The notes under the pieces are model-generated. The model saw nothing but the letters and a program-made list of their open reading frames with translations. It made no database searches and was not told the DNA's origin. Of a stretch of DNA of 64,000 nt, positions 33,907 to 47,251 are shown one piece after another. Each line of letters opens with the position of its first letter. The first letter of the stretch is position 1. The stretch spans positions 62,001-126,000 of the forward strand of contig JAOWBW010001823.1 in NCBI GenBank assembly GCA_026119855.1, written 5' to 3'. The DNA is from Campanula takesimana (lineage: Eukaryota; Streptophyta; Magnoliopsida; Asterales; Campanulaceae). Made by a program: the position numbers and the translations under genes.

Positions 33907-36047
33907 GTTATACATATACATACATACATACTAAAATGAATGTCCATTATTCATTTTTTACACTTGCAATTATAATAGCGTATGATGAGATCATTATGGC
34001 TTACGTATTTTTCTGTGATTTCCAGAAACCTTAAAGATGCATGATCATTCTTAAAAGATCTACCTCCTTTTCCAGTATTTTTGTAGCATTTATTTCTATG
34101 AACTCTAGTTGACTGTTTACTTATTCCTATAGTTTATTATCTCTTTGTTTTTTCTTAACATTTCTTCCATATGATTGAATTTAGTTGGTGTAAGCATGAT
34201 TTAGTTCATGTTAATGACCTGGATTATTTTTTGCAGGCGCCTTACTGAATTAGCCCTTGTATCCTGTCAGAAGATAGGGAATGAAGCCCTTTTTGACTTT
34301 AGCATAGAATGCAAGTATTTGCAAACTATCCACTTGATAGATTGCTTAATTATCGGGGATGATGCCTTATGCAGTATCGCTAGAGGATGTAGGAATTTAA
34401 AAAAGCTTCACATTCGTTTCTGTTCTGAGGTATGAGCATTTATGTATTGCTTTTGTAACTTGCATTTTTTTTCTTTTACTCCACTTAAGAAACCAGGTTT
34501 ATAATGATGCGAATATTTGACACTCCATCCTGGAAAGATAGTCCCACTTTGACATTTATGGTCAACTCAACTAAACTTTGACCATAAATTTATTAAAAGT
34601 CTAGTTCTCCCTATGCAATATTACATAAAGATTAATTAGTTTTCATAAAACTTTGGTCAAAGTTACATTGACTTGACCAAGAAAGTCGAAATAGGGCAAT
34701 CTTTTCAGGAAGGCATGTTTTTCATGCATGTTTGTAGCAACAGTCTTCAGGCTGTTTATAGTGATGCTAATATTTGATATATTACGTATTCATGAATACT
34801 TATTGGGATGCACAGGTCAGGAACAAGGGAATTATAGCTATTGGTGAGAACTGTAAAGTTCTTACGGATCTTAGCATCAAGTTGTGCAACAGGTAAGAAC
34901 TTTTCAATTTTTTCCTGTTCTATACCACGGTAAGGTCAGTCACACAAGTTCTTATTATATCTTCGTTCTTGGTTTGTTTCCAGTTCCCATGCCTGAATAT
35001 GTGGGTAATGTTGCATACTTTTCCTTTTACTGATATTGTGCCAATACAATTGTTATGCCCTGCATGGCACTTTAATACAATGTCATTAGTAGTGGGTAAA
35101 AAATTTAACGTCACATTTCATTTTCTATAATATGCAAAAGCATTTTCTTGCTTATGTTTAATGTTTTCAGCCTCTTTTTTTCAATCACAAACAATGTGGT
35201 TAGCAGCATCTAAATACACTATAAAATGGCAATATAAATTTTAAGAATGCCAAGGTTTAAATTTAATAATAAGATGGGTTAATGACAATTTAGACCCTGA
35301 AGTACCATACCACCCTTCCAAGCGAACCCTGGGTGTCTTTTTTTGTCAAATCGGGTCTTCATGATTTAAAAACTCGCCAAATAAGGCCTTTTTGACGGAT
35401 TTCGTTAGAAAGTCAGTTAAAAGGCATGTGCCCTGCACGTGACTAACGGAAATAGGTAGTTTGAATTAAAATTAACTATTAAAAGTGTTAAATACCATAT
35501 CTAAAAACTGAAGGGGCTTAGTGAAAATTATAAACTTAATAGGGCTGAAAATCAAAATAACTATTAAAATAGTAAATAAAAAGGTTTTTAAAGTTATTTT
35601 CAATTATTAATAAAAAATAAAATTTAATAAGATTTTTATTTTATAAACAAAATAAATAAAATTTTACATTTACCAAAACAAAACTCATCCAATAAATATG
35701 CAACATTTTATAATTTATAATAGAAAATAAAAAAATTAAGACATTAATATATTTACTTTTCCTTCACCCATATAATTTAATATTTTTTATTCAATCTTTA
35801 TTATTTATCATGTTAGCAATATCTAAATTAATAAAAATTGAACATTTTTGACAAAAATATACAGTATTAAATTAATCTCCAATTTATTCTACTTCAAAAA
35901 AAAATCTCCAATTTATTCAATCTGCACAACACTCAAAATGGTGATGAAATCCAGAAAGCTAGAATTTGAGTTACAATGAAATTTCATAATGGGTATAGTG
36001 CAAACATCATATGCTGATAAAATTGGGCTTGAACAAAACCCAGCAAA

Positions 36048-36248
36048 TTAGAGCAAAACCCCCAAAATTAACGACTTCAAAATGGTGAAAAACGAGCAAA
36101 TCAATGTAACGATTAGCGACATTTCCTCTTGCAATTTGGTAATTTCCTCCTCTTTCTTCTGATCAAACTTCTTGCTCATCTTAGCCTGCTCGTAGTACAT
36201 CTTCTTCCTCTCTTGCATTCCTCCATAATTTCCGGCAACCACCTTCAT
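36048..36248 (-). CDS. Small antisense ORF in Pack-MULE, possible captured fragment (unit 2)
   Basis: 66 residues, not recognised. The first part is charged and helical (MSKKFDQKKEEEITKLQEEM) and the last 20 residues are hydrophobic (VTLICSFFTILKSLILGVLL), like a tail-anchored membrane peptide. It could be a piece of a second captured gene or chance. The same ORF is intact at 54305-54505 in unit 3. Confidence 0.35.
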   Translation of the reverse strand: MKVVAGNYGGMQERKKMYYEQAKMSKKFDQKKEEEITKLQEEMSLIVTLICSFFTILKSLILGVLL

Positions 36249-36263
36249 ACTTTCCGGCCAAAT

Positions 36264-36761
36264 TTATTTCTTCCCCCTCCTAGACCTCCGCAACGCCGCC
36301 GTCACAATATTCACCACAGTACCACACCATCCAACTGCCCCTTCATCTCCGCCACCCTCTCCGACGTAGCCGTCACCATAATCGACCTCCCCTTCCCTCA
36401 AAACATCGCCGGAATTCCCCCCACCGTCGAGAGCACCGACAATTGGGCCGTTCTGTCTAGCCCAACCACCAAAAGCCCAGCCCAATTCAACCCAGAAACC
36501 GCCATGGATGCTCTGGCCAGACGAGAAGCAAGAATAAGGAACCCTGTTTTGTACGTCGCATTCGGATCACAAGCCGAAGTCTCGCTGGAGCAATTCGAAG
36601 AAATCAAAACTGGGTTAGAGAAATCGGAGTCCAAATTCTTGTGGGTAGTCCGAAAAATCGAAAGTGGATTCGCCGACGGATTTGAAGAGAGGGTCAAAGG
36701 GAGGGGAATGATGGTTCGGGAATGCGTGTGTGTGTGCGTGTGTGTGTGCGAGTGTGTGTGA
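36264..36761 (+). pseudogene. UDP-glycosyltransferase fragments captured in Pack-MULE (unit 2)
   Basis: The open frame 36129-36761 contains two stretches typical of plant family-1 UGTs: an N-terminal domain piece (ISATLSDVAVTIIDLPFPQN...PPTVESTD) and a mid-protein piece (VLYVAFGSQAEVSLEQFEEI, SKFLWVVRK, GFEERVKGRG). In a normal UGT these are separated by over 100 residues, missing here. A frame change just upstream hides further similarity (AAVTIFTT in another frame). The sugar-nucleotide-binding PSPG box is absent and the end runs into a (GT)n microsatellite, so it cannot be an active enzyme. The best resemblance is to the UGT90A type, from memory. Confidence 0.85.
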
Positions 36762-39465
36762 CGGAGGAGGAAGAAGGTGGGATATAGTTTTTTTTTTTTT
36801 TCATCCCTTGTTTTTTGAAGATGTCATTTATAACCCCTTCAAACTTAATCGCAATTCAAAAAACCCAATTTCGTTAGTCACGTGCTTGGCACATGCTTTT
36901 TAACTGACTTTCTAACGAAATCCGTCAAAAAGGCCTTATTTGGCGAGTTTTTAAATCATCAAGGCCCGATTTGACAAAAAAAAAAAAAACATATCAGGGT
37001 TCGCTTGGAAGGGTGGTATGGTACTTCAGGGTCTAAATTGCAATTAACCCTAATAAGATTTAGCTTTTTTAAAAAATGAAGTGTATTCGGTGCCTTCAGT
37101 TACAAGTCTAACTCTAGTTGACCTTAGAATCTCGAATGTGAACATAAAAAATTAGAAAATTAAGTACAGTAATTAACCCCAAATAAAATCCTAAGAGTAG
37201 CACTAGTAATTGGAGGATTTTATAGCTGCGCAGAGAGAGAGAGAGAGAGGGGAAGAAATGTGAGTGCGAGAGAGAGAGAGAAAGAGATCTTCCAAGTTCC
37301 AAGGCTTGATCGCCATTATCGCACCTGCAAACCGTCCATTTGTCTTTGTGTTTCGTATTAGCATTCGCTTTTTCAAGTTCTTTTAACTAATACTCCCTCT
37401 GACCTAAAATGATTGTTCAAATTTAAGTTTGATGGAAATTTAAGAAAGTTGAGATTAGGCACTTTTAGTAGCGTAATTACATAAAAATATCTAATCATCT
37501 CACCATATTCCATCATTAGTTTTAGTGTGAATAGAACTTAAGGAAAAAAAAAACTTTTAGTCATGAAACTATACCTGTTTTTCAATGTGGTCATTGATGT
37601 TTCTTCTTGGAATGTTCTCACCCAAGTACAAAATAATTGCAATGCTCTCACTCTGTTAACGGGGCTGTCAATTAGGTATGTTTGCTGTTCACTCTTTCTT
37701 TTTTTGGTTGAGCTTGCAGCCTTGTTATTTCTAGTTCTAGTTTCCTGTAACAAGTATTTTTTGTGTTGCTTCTACTAATTGTAGCTCCTTAGGATTCTAG
37801 AGTTTGTAATGATTATAACTAATTTTGCTCGCCTCTAAATGCTACTCTTTGTGCATCTTCATTTTGAGATTTGTCATAATTAGCATATTGCATAACTCCA
37901 TGTCGCTATATGTATATATCAGGATAGGGGATGATGCACTAGTTTCCATTGGACGTGGTTGCCCCCTTTTACGAAGTTTAGATGTCGCTGCCTGCCTCAT
38001 GATTGGGAATAAAGGAATTATCGCTGTGGCAAGGGGTTGCCCTCAGCTCACTCATTTGGACGTATGTTTTCTTCCGGTGCGTCTCTCTCTCTCTCTCTCT
38101 TGGCATGCTTTTCATTTATATGACCCTCTTGCACTTGGACTGTTTGAGCATGCGAAGCCATGTTAGTGAGAAAGTGTCACGTGACCCCCTTCAATTTTGA
38201 AATATGTCCATTTACTCCCTTCAAGTTAAAAGAAAGTCTTTTGCAATAAAAACAACGAATTTTTACATTTTGATTCTTTGGTAAATTTTGCACTAAGTTA
38301 CTATCTTGACTCCCGTGTATGCTAAATTTGAATACCTCAACTATAATATTAACCCCGAAAACATTCTTGACTCTCTTTCTGAGTTTTTTTTTTTTTTTTT
38401 TTGACTTCGCCATTGAGCATGCGTATGGACTTTTGAGCCTTAGGAGGTACATGTCACTTCAAGATCATCATACATATGAACAGACGTAGAAAAAATTGGA
38501 ACCATGATGGATATCCTTTCACTACAAAACAAACAGACTGATCGGCTCTTTGTCAAATCCGCTGTCTCCATAAATATCAATTAAAACTTAAAAATGATCA
38601 ATTATTGGTCCGCATAAATTTAACCAAAACTTTTTTTTCATTGTTTCTCCCGTGACAGAGGTTGGGGGATATGGCATTACTGGAAATAGGTGAAGGTTGC
38701 CCTCTACTGAAGGATATAGTGCTATTAAACTGTCGTAAAATAACAGATATTGGGTTAAACCATCTTGTCAGAAGATGCAAACTGCTTGAAGACTGCGACA
38801 TATCTTATTGCGCAGGCATTACTTCGGCTGGTGTTGCAACTGTAATATCAAGCTGTGTCCATATCAAAAAAGTTCATGTCGAGATATCAAAAGTTAGTAA
38901 GAGAACTCAAAGGCAGGCAGGAGACCTCATTTCATATGTGTATCCTTGATCCCGGAGTCGAGTTTGCAATTTGATGAAGGAATAAAACCAGGGGCAGATG
39001 ACCCCTTGTCGAATATTTAAGTCATAATGGATGTTTATTTTTATTTTTATTTTTTTTAAAAAAACGAGTTTCTGTACTTGCATTGGCGGGAGGGGACAAA
39101 CACTGTTGGTGAAGATTGGGTGGATTTTATTTTCGTATAATGTTATTTGGTGTATGATCGAAGTGTGTTCTTGAAAGTTCGTATCTACTTGGTAGTCAGA
39201 CTTTTTTTTTTCTTGATAATATAGTGTATCAATAATAATTTTTAAAATTTTGATAGGACTTATTTTCTAGTTAAAGTTCAGTCCGTTTGACAAATTGGAA
39301 CTACTTTGAGTAGGTTAAGTTTTTCCTAACACTTAGGAAATACGAGTTTTAAAAACGCGTGGTAGAATTTTTGTAAATAAGTGAACTTCACGCAGTGTCA
39401 TGATAGTGTTTGAGGTCAGTTATAGTGTTAAGAGTACTTATAGTGATAAGAATGTCAGTTAGTTA

Positions 39466-39648
39466 GGAGCAATGCTAGGGGCACAAAATAAAGTCACAAA
39501 ATCTTGCTCACAACATGAGGTGGCGATATTTTATTAGTTGCATCGATAATGGATCCGCCACACTCTAATTGAAAACACCAACAAAATCATTACACCTAGG
39601 ATTTTGTGAGCAAATTTTTGTGACTTTTTTGTGCCCCTAGTATTATTC
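39466..39648. mobile_element. hAT-like MITE, 3' flank of unit 2
   Basis: Same insertion as at 21211. Confidence 0.75.
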
Positions 39649-40049
39649 GTCAGTTAATCATGTGTTATTGTATAAGAGTGTCAGTTGTAATGTTTAAGAG
39701 TTTCAGTCCACTTGTTATTGAGTTCCAGTTCATTTGTTTAAAAACTTTAAAGAGTGTGAGTGCATGTGTTTAAGAGTGTCATTTGTAGTATTTAAGAGTG
39801 TTAGTTGTACTATTTAAGATTGACCGTGCATTTGTTTTAGATAGTGCCAAAGCATCTGTTAAAGAGTGTCTATGGTAGTGGTGTTGTGTTGTTAAGTTTG
39901 AGTTATTTACAAAAATATCACTGTTCATTTTAAAAGAATTTCGAGTTATTTATAAAAGTGCACTGCAAGTTTGAAAGGAGTGCAAATTATTTTAATAAAG
40001 TCACCGCACATCTTTAAAACAAATTTTACTTATTTACAAAAATATTGCT

Positions 40050-40797
40050 TGTGGCGGATTTACTTACGGTCGAGCGTGGGCGATGGCCCACACTGAAAAA
40101 TTGAAAACAAATTTTTACTAAGTTTTAATTTGTATTTTACGAGATATATAATCTTGTGAAAATGTTAAATATTGTAGATTCTAGTGTAGTGGTAAAGGCA
40201 TTTGATGACATTCACTATGGTCAAGGTTCGAACCCTGTGTACATTATTTTTGTTTGTTTTTGTATTACTCGTTTCTTCTATAGTTCTATCCTTTCTATTT
40301 TTTCCTTAGTTCTTTTCCTTCTAACTATTTATCTATTAATTCACAAATTTAATAAATTACTACTCATAATTATTTTTCCATCATATCTAATCTTTTCTTG
40401 TACTTTTTTCATTATCAATATGATCTGACTATTTTAATTACAACTTTTCTTAATACTAACTATTTATTCATAAGCACAAATTGTTTCTTTTGTTATATGA
40501 AATTCACATAAATATAATTTTATGCGCAATACATTACTATTTATTCATTAATTCAAACTTTTCTTAGTAATATCTATTTAGTCATTAATTAGCACAAATT
40601 GTTTCTTTTTATTGTATGAAATTCACATAAATATATTTTAAGCATATTAGATTTCTAAAGATTATACTTTAGTATTCACATTTTGTGGTAGCTTTCCTTT
40701 ATATATACACTGAATGTATCACTGCAAATATGATAAATAATATCTCAATGCGAAACAATTTTGGCCCACACTGAAAGAAATTTCTGGATCCGCCACA
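40050..40797. mobile_element. hAT-like insertion, 3' flank of unit 2
   Basis: The same insertion as at 21795, nearly identical. Confidence 0.7.
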
Positions 40798-41746
40798 GCT
40801 TGTGTTATAAAATCATATTTTTCTTAAATTTTGTGAACTATTTTTAATGTGAACTATTTTTTTTTTATTTTTTATTTACGGTTTGAGTATTTAGAAAGAA
40901 AAACAAATGCGAATCACAAAAAAGAAGATAATGGTTAGATTTTTTTTTATTTTTTATGTTGTTTTACTAAACACACTTTCCTGCTTTGATTCCATTATGC
41001 GAATGCGAAAAAGGAGAAGGAAAGAGAAACGTAAACAGATGCCAAAGCTAAAATGCAATAGGAAAAACTAATTAAACTGCAATTTAACCGTGACACCTCT
41101 TGAGTTTATCACTGTGTTATTTAATTTGAAAGGTAGATGAAATATTTAACGTCACAAGTTGGTGAATTTGCAGGGTGGACGTGGATATATTGAAATAGAA
41201 CAATTTTATAGGTGCAATGCTGTGTACATAAAATAAGGTCACAAATTTTTGTTGATAAAATGAGGACGCGTTATTTTATAGTTTGCATCGATAATAGACC
41301 CGCCACACCTAATTAAAAATACCAATAATATCATTACACTTAGGATTTTGTAAGCAAGATTTTTGTGACTTTTTGTGCCTCTAATATTATTTATTTTATA
41401 GACGCAAAATTAAGGTGAAATCTTGCTTAAAAAATTGACGTTGTCATACAATGATTAAGATTTTTTTCTAAAATATGATTGCTTATCATTTTAAAAAATA
41501 CTAGAGTTTCACCCGTGCGTTGCACAGACATATTTTCTTTAGTAAAAATTAATGAAAACTCAATTTGTACTTGGTCAAATAATGAGAAAATAATATTGAT
41601 TCATGTTGAGTGAATAAAAAGTGTGAGTATATAAATTATACTCCTTTTGTCCATAAAATATTTGAATTATTTGCAAATGTTAATATTATTACCAAGTATA
41701 TTTACAATAAAGAGCTAATTTGAATAAAACATTACGATAACATATA

Positions 41747-42031
41747 CTCCCTCCGTTTCATGTCACTTGAGACTTATTTCCTTTTCCGTCCGTTCCATGT
41801 GACTTGAGACTACCAAAAATGGTAAAGAATCTTTACCATTCCTCCCACTCATTCTCTCTTACTTTACTTTTACACTTACAATACCAATCAACTTGTTATT
41901 CCTTCAACTCATTCTCTCTCCTATTTAATTTTTCATACTCACAAACACATCCTCCCACTATTTCTCTCTCCTACTTTTCCTTAATTTGTGTGCCAAAATT
42001 TTTGGTCTCAAGTGACATGAAACGGAGGGAG
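41747..42031. mobile_element. Stowaway-type MITE, 3' flank of unit 2
   Basis: Duplicate of the element at 23491. Confidence 0.9.
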
Positions 42032-42091
42032 TATTATTTATGATGAATGTACTAATATTCCTGAAATAAAGAGAAACACATACATTTGATC

Positions 42092-42489
42092 ACCGGAGTT
42101 GATCGTATTCTTAATAGTTTAGTTGATATCCGAAAACTTACTTATAAGTTCTGCATTGTTTAGATGCCAGAGTTGGTCGCTGGGGTTGGTGGTCGCCGGA
42201 GTTGATTGTGTTCTTAGTATTTTACTTGATAGCTGAGAATTTACTGATAAGTTCTCGACTTTTAGGTGGTCGGAGTTGGTGGTCGCCTGAGTTAAACGTG
42301 CTCTTAGTAGTTTAGTTGACAGCTGAGAAAGTACTGATAAGATCTCGATTGTTTTTTCATCAGAGTTGATATGTTCTTAGTAGTTTAGTTGGCAGCTAAG
42401 AACTTACTGATAAGTTCTTAATTGTTCGGTCGCAGAAGTTTCTCACCAGAGTTGATCGTATTCTTAGTACTTTATAGTTGACAGCTGAG
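42092..42489. repeat. Minisatellite at the unit 2/3 junction
   Basis: Almost identical to 23837-24232 and cut at the same point. No such minisatellite borders the left end of unit 1. Confidence 0.8.
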
Positions 42490-42534
42490 AACTAAATTGA
42501 GAGAAAAAGAAAATTATATCGATTTGGTATGTAA

Positions 42535-45064
42535 TGTTGGGGAATTGGGGGGATCTCCGCATCCACTAGCCCATACTTGCAGTCATCAACATGGAGAAAA
42601 TAATTCAACACATGAATAAAAATATGAAAAAACAAGAACACCATGATTTGTTAACCCGGTTCACCACCCCCCGTGGCTACATCCGGAGGCACCAAGCCGG
42701 ATATCATTATAATATGTAAAGATTATTACAACATAGTACATGCAATCACCTAGATCTAGCATGGCTATTCTCCATGTATAATCTCTCATACATATTATCT
42801 CACCTCCCCCAAGAACACACAAATAATATGACTATGGCCGGGTTGTAGGATCACCCCCCATGGATTTCCTAGGCCCCCGGCCCCCTCCTACACACTATTT
42901 TGTGCTCCCTTGTGATATTCTAACTTTCTCCTACACAAAGTAAAATGCTAAATATTATGGTGGTAGTCACAATATATTTATAGGGATACAAAACCTAATC
43001 CTGATCAAAACCTAATTTACACGGAGTCATTGAGACGGAATGAGTATAATTGTAATTAGGGAATTAATATCCTTAAGGATACTTAAATCCTAAAGGAATT
43101 AATATTCCTTTTTACTCACTCCTCCTACTCCACGCCATACTCAAAATCCGTCCCCGACTTCTGTCTAAGTGGGCGGTCTCCCACCCCCTCTACGGGCGGT
43201 CACCCACTTGGTCAGTCTGGCCTACTCCTTTCTCCTCCATGGTTTTGATCATCTCCTTGGTTTTGGCTCCAATCCCAACAATCTCCCACCTGGAAACATA
43301 AACCACTATTGTGACACGCTCCTATCATACTCCCACCAAAGAATGATCCACCAAATATTTTTACACCACCATTGTAACACCAAGCTCCTCCTTGATGATG
43401 ATAAGCCTCCAAGCTCCTCCACCATGAGCCTCCACGTCCAAGTAATAAGGCGAGTTGAAACCAAGCGACACTTTAACCTCTCCGTGTTAGATACTTCTTG
43501 CCTCCCCAAATCAACTTCTACCTTGATTTATTTGCAAGACTAACTTCGCCTTCTCCCTCCTAGATCCACTCCCCTTGCAATGCTCCCCATGAAACTCGGA
43601 CACACCTTGCTTCTTGCATTGTCTTCATGTGGTCTTTTCTCGCTCTCTGTTAGGTACTCTTGACTCCCACCGCGTTGCAACTTTTGAGTCACTCTCCCTC
43701 CTAACATGCCGTTCATTGATGTCTCTCCGTTTTTACACCAATAGGCCGGTCTTCGCGCCTCTTGCTTCCACCCGAAACGAATTTGATGTTGTAGGTAGAG
43801 TACAACATCCTCCTTACCCCCATTCGTCGTTTGTGAGAAGTCCTCCTCTTCCCAAGTGGTCTAACCGGCTTATACCACTCACCTTTGCATCGTCGGTTGC
43901 TTAAGCAAGTGCCTGATGCATTCCTCATTTCTTTCATATTTTTCTCAACCACCTTGACTGCCCTAAGATCCCTTGAACACCTCCGATCCATGTTGATCCC
44001 TGTATCTCCAAATCCCACATCGAATCTTTGGAGATCTCATAAGAAACAAACAAACTATTCGGACTTTCTGATCTTTTGCACGATCGTTGACCTATTTGGC
44101 ACGTGTATTGCTTCAACCATAAACCCTAGCAGCTCTCAGATTTACCCTGCATGTCTTCCACACAAAGAATCTGCACTGCATAAAATCTGCACATTCGCTG
44201 CACCAAGCCTGCACGTGCATTGCACGAATTCTGCACGTGCGCTGCACGAAAATCTGTTGTCTCTTTTCTTCACCTGGATCTCTCCTAGATCTCAAACCAA
44301 AGCTCTTGATACCAGTTGTTGGGGAATTGGGGGGGGGGATCTCCGAATCCACTAGCCCATACTAGCAGTCATCAACATGGAGAAAATAATTCAACACATG
44401 AATAATAATATGAAAAAACAAGAACACCATGATTTGTTAACCAGGTTCACCACCCCCCTGTGGCTACATCCGGAGGCACCAAGCCGGATATCATTATAAT
44501 ATGTTAAGATTATTACAACATAGTACACGCACTCACCTAGATCTAGCATGACTATTCTCCATGTATAATCTCTCATACATATTATCTCACCTCCCCAAGA
44601 ACACAAAAATAATATGACTATAGCCGGGTTGTATGATCACCCCCATGGCTCTCCTAGTCCCCCGGCCCCCTCCTACACACTATTTTGTGCTCTCTTGTGA
44701 TATCCTAACTTTCTCCTACACAAAGTAAAGTGCTAAATATTATGGTAGTAGTCACAATATATTTATAGGGATACAAAACCTAATCTTGATCAAAACCTAA
44801 TTTACCCGGAGTCCTTGAGACGGAAGGAGTATAATTGTAATTAGGGAATTAATATCCTTAAGGATACTTAAATCCTAAAGGAATTAATATTCCTTTTTAC
44901 TCACTCCTCCTACTCCACGACATACTCAAAATCCGTCCCCGACTTCTGTCTAAGTGGGCGGTTTCCCACCCCCTCTACGGGCGGTCGCCCACTTGGTCAG
45001 TCCGGCCTACTCCTTTCTCCTCCATGGTTTTGATCATCTCCTTGGTTTTGGCTCCAATCCCACA
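42535..45064 (-). mobile_element. Non-autonomous LTR retrotransposon at the unit 2/3 junction
   Basis: Duplicate of the element at 24279 with the same TGTAA flanks. LTRs are 42535-43280 and 44317-45064. It was copied with the tandem unit, not inserted separately. Confidence 0.9.
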
Positions 45065-45840
45065 TGTAATTTGGTCGTTTCTGAAAATAAATCACGTTGA
45101 CCATCTAAACATCAAGATTCTCTTGCAAGAGCGATACGATGACAAAAGAAAATTGTAAAATCGTGTATACGTTTATAGTCACCAAACAATGAACTAACTC
45201 AATAATAGAAAGGTAGCATTATCACTTTCAACATATATGGGCATAATTTGACTACTCTTTATATTATGCATTAAATACGATAATTTAACGTATAAGCATT
45301 TGATACACAATCACGGTTTTTATATATCAATGAAATTGAAGTAACAAATACATAAACTGATAAACACAAATGTTATTTCTACTGGTGCCTATATTAGCTT
45401 GTTGTACAAACTATTTTGTGTAGTTACTACACATGAAAATATGCAACTCAATTACACGACTTTAATACATCAATGATCCTAAAAATTGTGATTTATAAAC
45501 ACAACTGTTACTTCTAATATGTTACATGTGCTTGGTTTGCATATTATGAGTCAAATTGTGTACTTGTAACGAGTATTAACGGGTTGAATTCCATACTTAT
45601 AAAATAATTATCTTGAGTTCGACTTTTATAAGGAATTAAGGGTTGTTACGATCTTAAATCTTGTAAAGGGGATGCAGGTGTAATAATTTTGAACCACTTA
45701 AGCCGGACCTCCCTACTTAAACCATTGATTTATCACGCGATCTGACAATGCTACTTTTATTACTAATCCCCTTCCTATCTATCTCTCTCTCAAATTAGAA
45801 CTGTGTGTGAGAGAGAGTGAGTGCTCAAATTTCAATATTT

Positions 45841-46055
45841 ATGAGACGACGAATCTAGTAGATTGGATTCTACAGAATGACTAGACCCTCACGATTTTTT
45901 GGCACCTGGATCCTAGGTTCAATAGTGGTGCATGCTCCCTTTTCTGCATGCAATGGCATCGCCTCGAGTGACTCAGTTGTGACACCATCCAAATCGGTCC
46001 ATCCAACTACCCCAACGTTCTTGTGAAGTTGCTTGTTAGATGATGTCATGAGCGA
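45841..46055 (+). pseudogene. Decayed duplicate of F-box exon 1 (unit 3)
   Basis: Nearly identical to the unit-2 relic at 27586 and also stopped at the sixth codon. Its presence in all three units shows that this 5' duplication is older than the tandem array. Confidence 0.8.
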
Positions 46056-46903
46056 ACTGGTCATAGAAAAAAAAGTGAATATTTGATTATTTGTCGCCGT
46101 AGTCTAAATCAATGAAAGGCCCTTAAAGCTTGTCCCTGCTTATTTGGTATATTTTATATCTCCATTTAAGTAAATGAATCATGTTACGATCCAAACATCA
46201 AGCTTCTCTTGCACAATTAATATGATGAAAAAAAATAAACTGTAGATTTTGTGACGTTCAGTCACTAAATAATGAACTTACTGAATACCAAATATATAAC
46301 ATTATTCATTTCAACAAACATGCGCATAATTTAACTACTCTTTGTATTATGCATTTAATACGATAATTTTACGTATAAGCATTCAGTACATAAACATAAT
46401 CTTGAAATATCAATGAAAAAAGGAGAAGCGAATTCATAAATTGATCAATGCAAATGTTTCTTCTATAAGTAGCTATATTTGCTTGTTGCACAAATTATCG
46501 TATATTTGCATAGTAGTAACACATATAAATATTTAATACAATTCCATGACCTAACCTAAAAGTAAGTTATGAAAGTTGTGAATTCATAAGCAAAAATGTT
46601 ACTCTTACCATGTGTTTATTTGCTTGTTTTACAAACTATCGAGTCAAATTGCATACTTGTAACGAGTAGTAACGGGTCAAATTTCATATTTATAAATAAT
46701 TATCTCGAATTCGACTATGACTGACTAACTGATTTACACATATAAAATTATTCAGTACTATATCCCTAAGCATGTTGAAATTTTTAATGATACAACCGTG
46801 TAAAACACTATTACAATTAAAAGGTATATTGCACTAAATAATTTCGTGGATATTCAACTATTACAAAGATTTAATTGCAAAGTAACTATCCCCAAAATCT
46901 GTT

Positions 46904-47070
46904 GAACAATACTTGGGGCAAAAAAAGGTCGCAAAATCTTGCTCACAAAATCTTATGTGTAATGATTTTATTGGTGTTTTTAATTAGAGTGCGCCGGATT
47001 CACTATCGATGCAACCAATAAAATATCGTCGTCTCACTGTGCGAGCAAGATTTTGTGAGTTTGTTTTGTG
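46904..47070. mobile_element. hAT-like MITE (truncated) in promoter of copy 3
   Basis: Same insertion as at 28650. Confidence 0.7.
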
Positions 47071-47251
47071 AAGGGGTGCAAGTGTAATAATTTTCCCCAA
47101 CCAATAAAATGCCGGACCACCTCCAACTTTAACCGCCGATTCACGCAATCCGACAATGCTACTTCTACTCTTCCTTCCAGTACACACACACACTCTTTCT
47201 CTCTCTAGAACTGTGTGCGAGCGAGTGTGTGTGCTCAAAGATTTGATATCT

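Larger units (their letters stand above)
35276..37050. mobile_element. Pack-MULE-like element in intron 6 of copy 2
   Basis: 1775 bp with long terminal inverted repeats of about 180 bp (left 35276-35455, right about 36863-37050) starting GGGTTAAT, and a perfect 9-bp target duplication TAATAAGAT (35267-35275, 37051-37059). Long TIRs plus a 9-bp duplication are the Mutator-like signature. The copy-1 intron keeps the single empty site AATAATAAGATTTA at about 18807. The cargo is UDP-glycosyltransferase fragments and an antisense small ORF. No transposase. Confidence 0.93.
28998..38949 (+). pseudogene. F-box/LRR protein of FBL4 type, copy 2 (frameshifted in exon 4)
   Basis: Exons: 28998-29279, 30092-30310, 30816-31219, 32040-32224, 34237-34429, 34816-34892, 37923-38076, 38659-38949. 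Exons 1-3 are open and exon 3 reads LDAFCGCCVQLE. Exon 4 is 185 bp instead of 186: GGTTGCCCGAGC at 32141-32152 has three Cs where copies 1 and 3 have four. The shifted frame ends at TAG 34251-34253 in exon 5, removing more than half of the LRRs. Intron 6 holds the Pack-MULE. The coding sequence is otherwise almost identical to copy 3. The indel is in a short C run, so an assembly error is a real alternative. Confidence 0.88.
24233..42489. repeat. Tandem unit 2 of the F-box/LRR array (chimeric)
   Basis: The start motif is the same as in unit 1. The left part (junction LTR element, promoter, gene through the start of exon 8) follows unit 3 almost base for base. The right part (3' UTR, hAT-like insertion, minisatellite) follows unit 1. 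The offset to unit 3 is about 18.25 kb. Confidence 0.85.
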
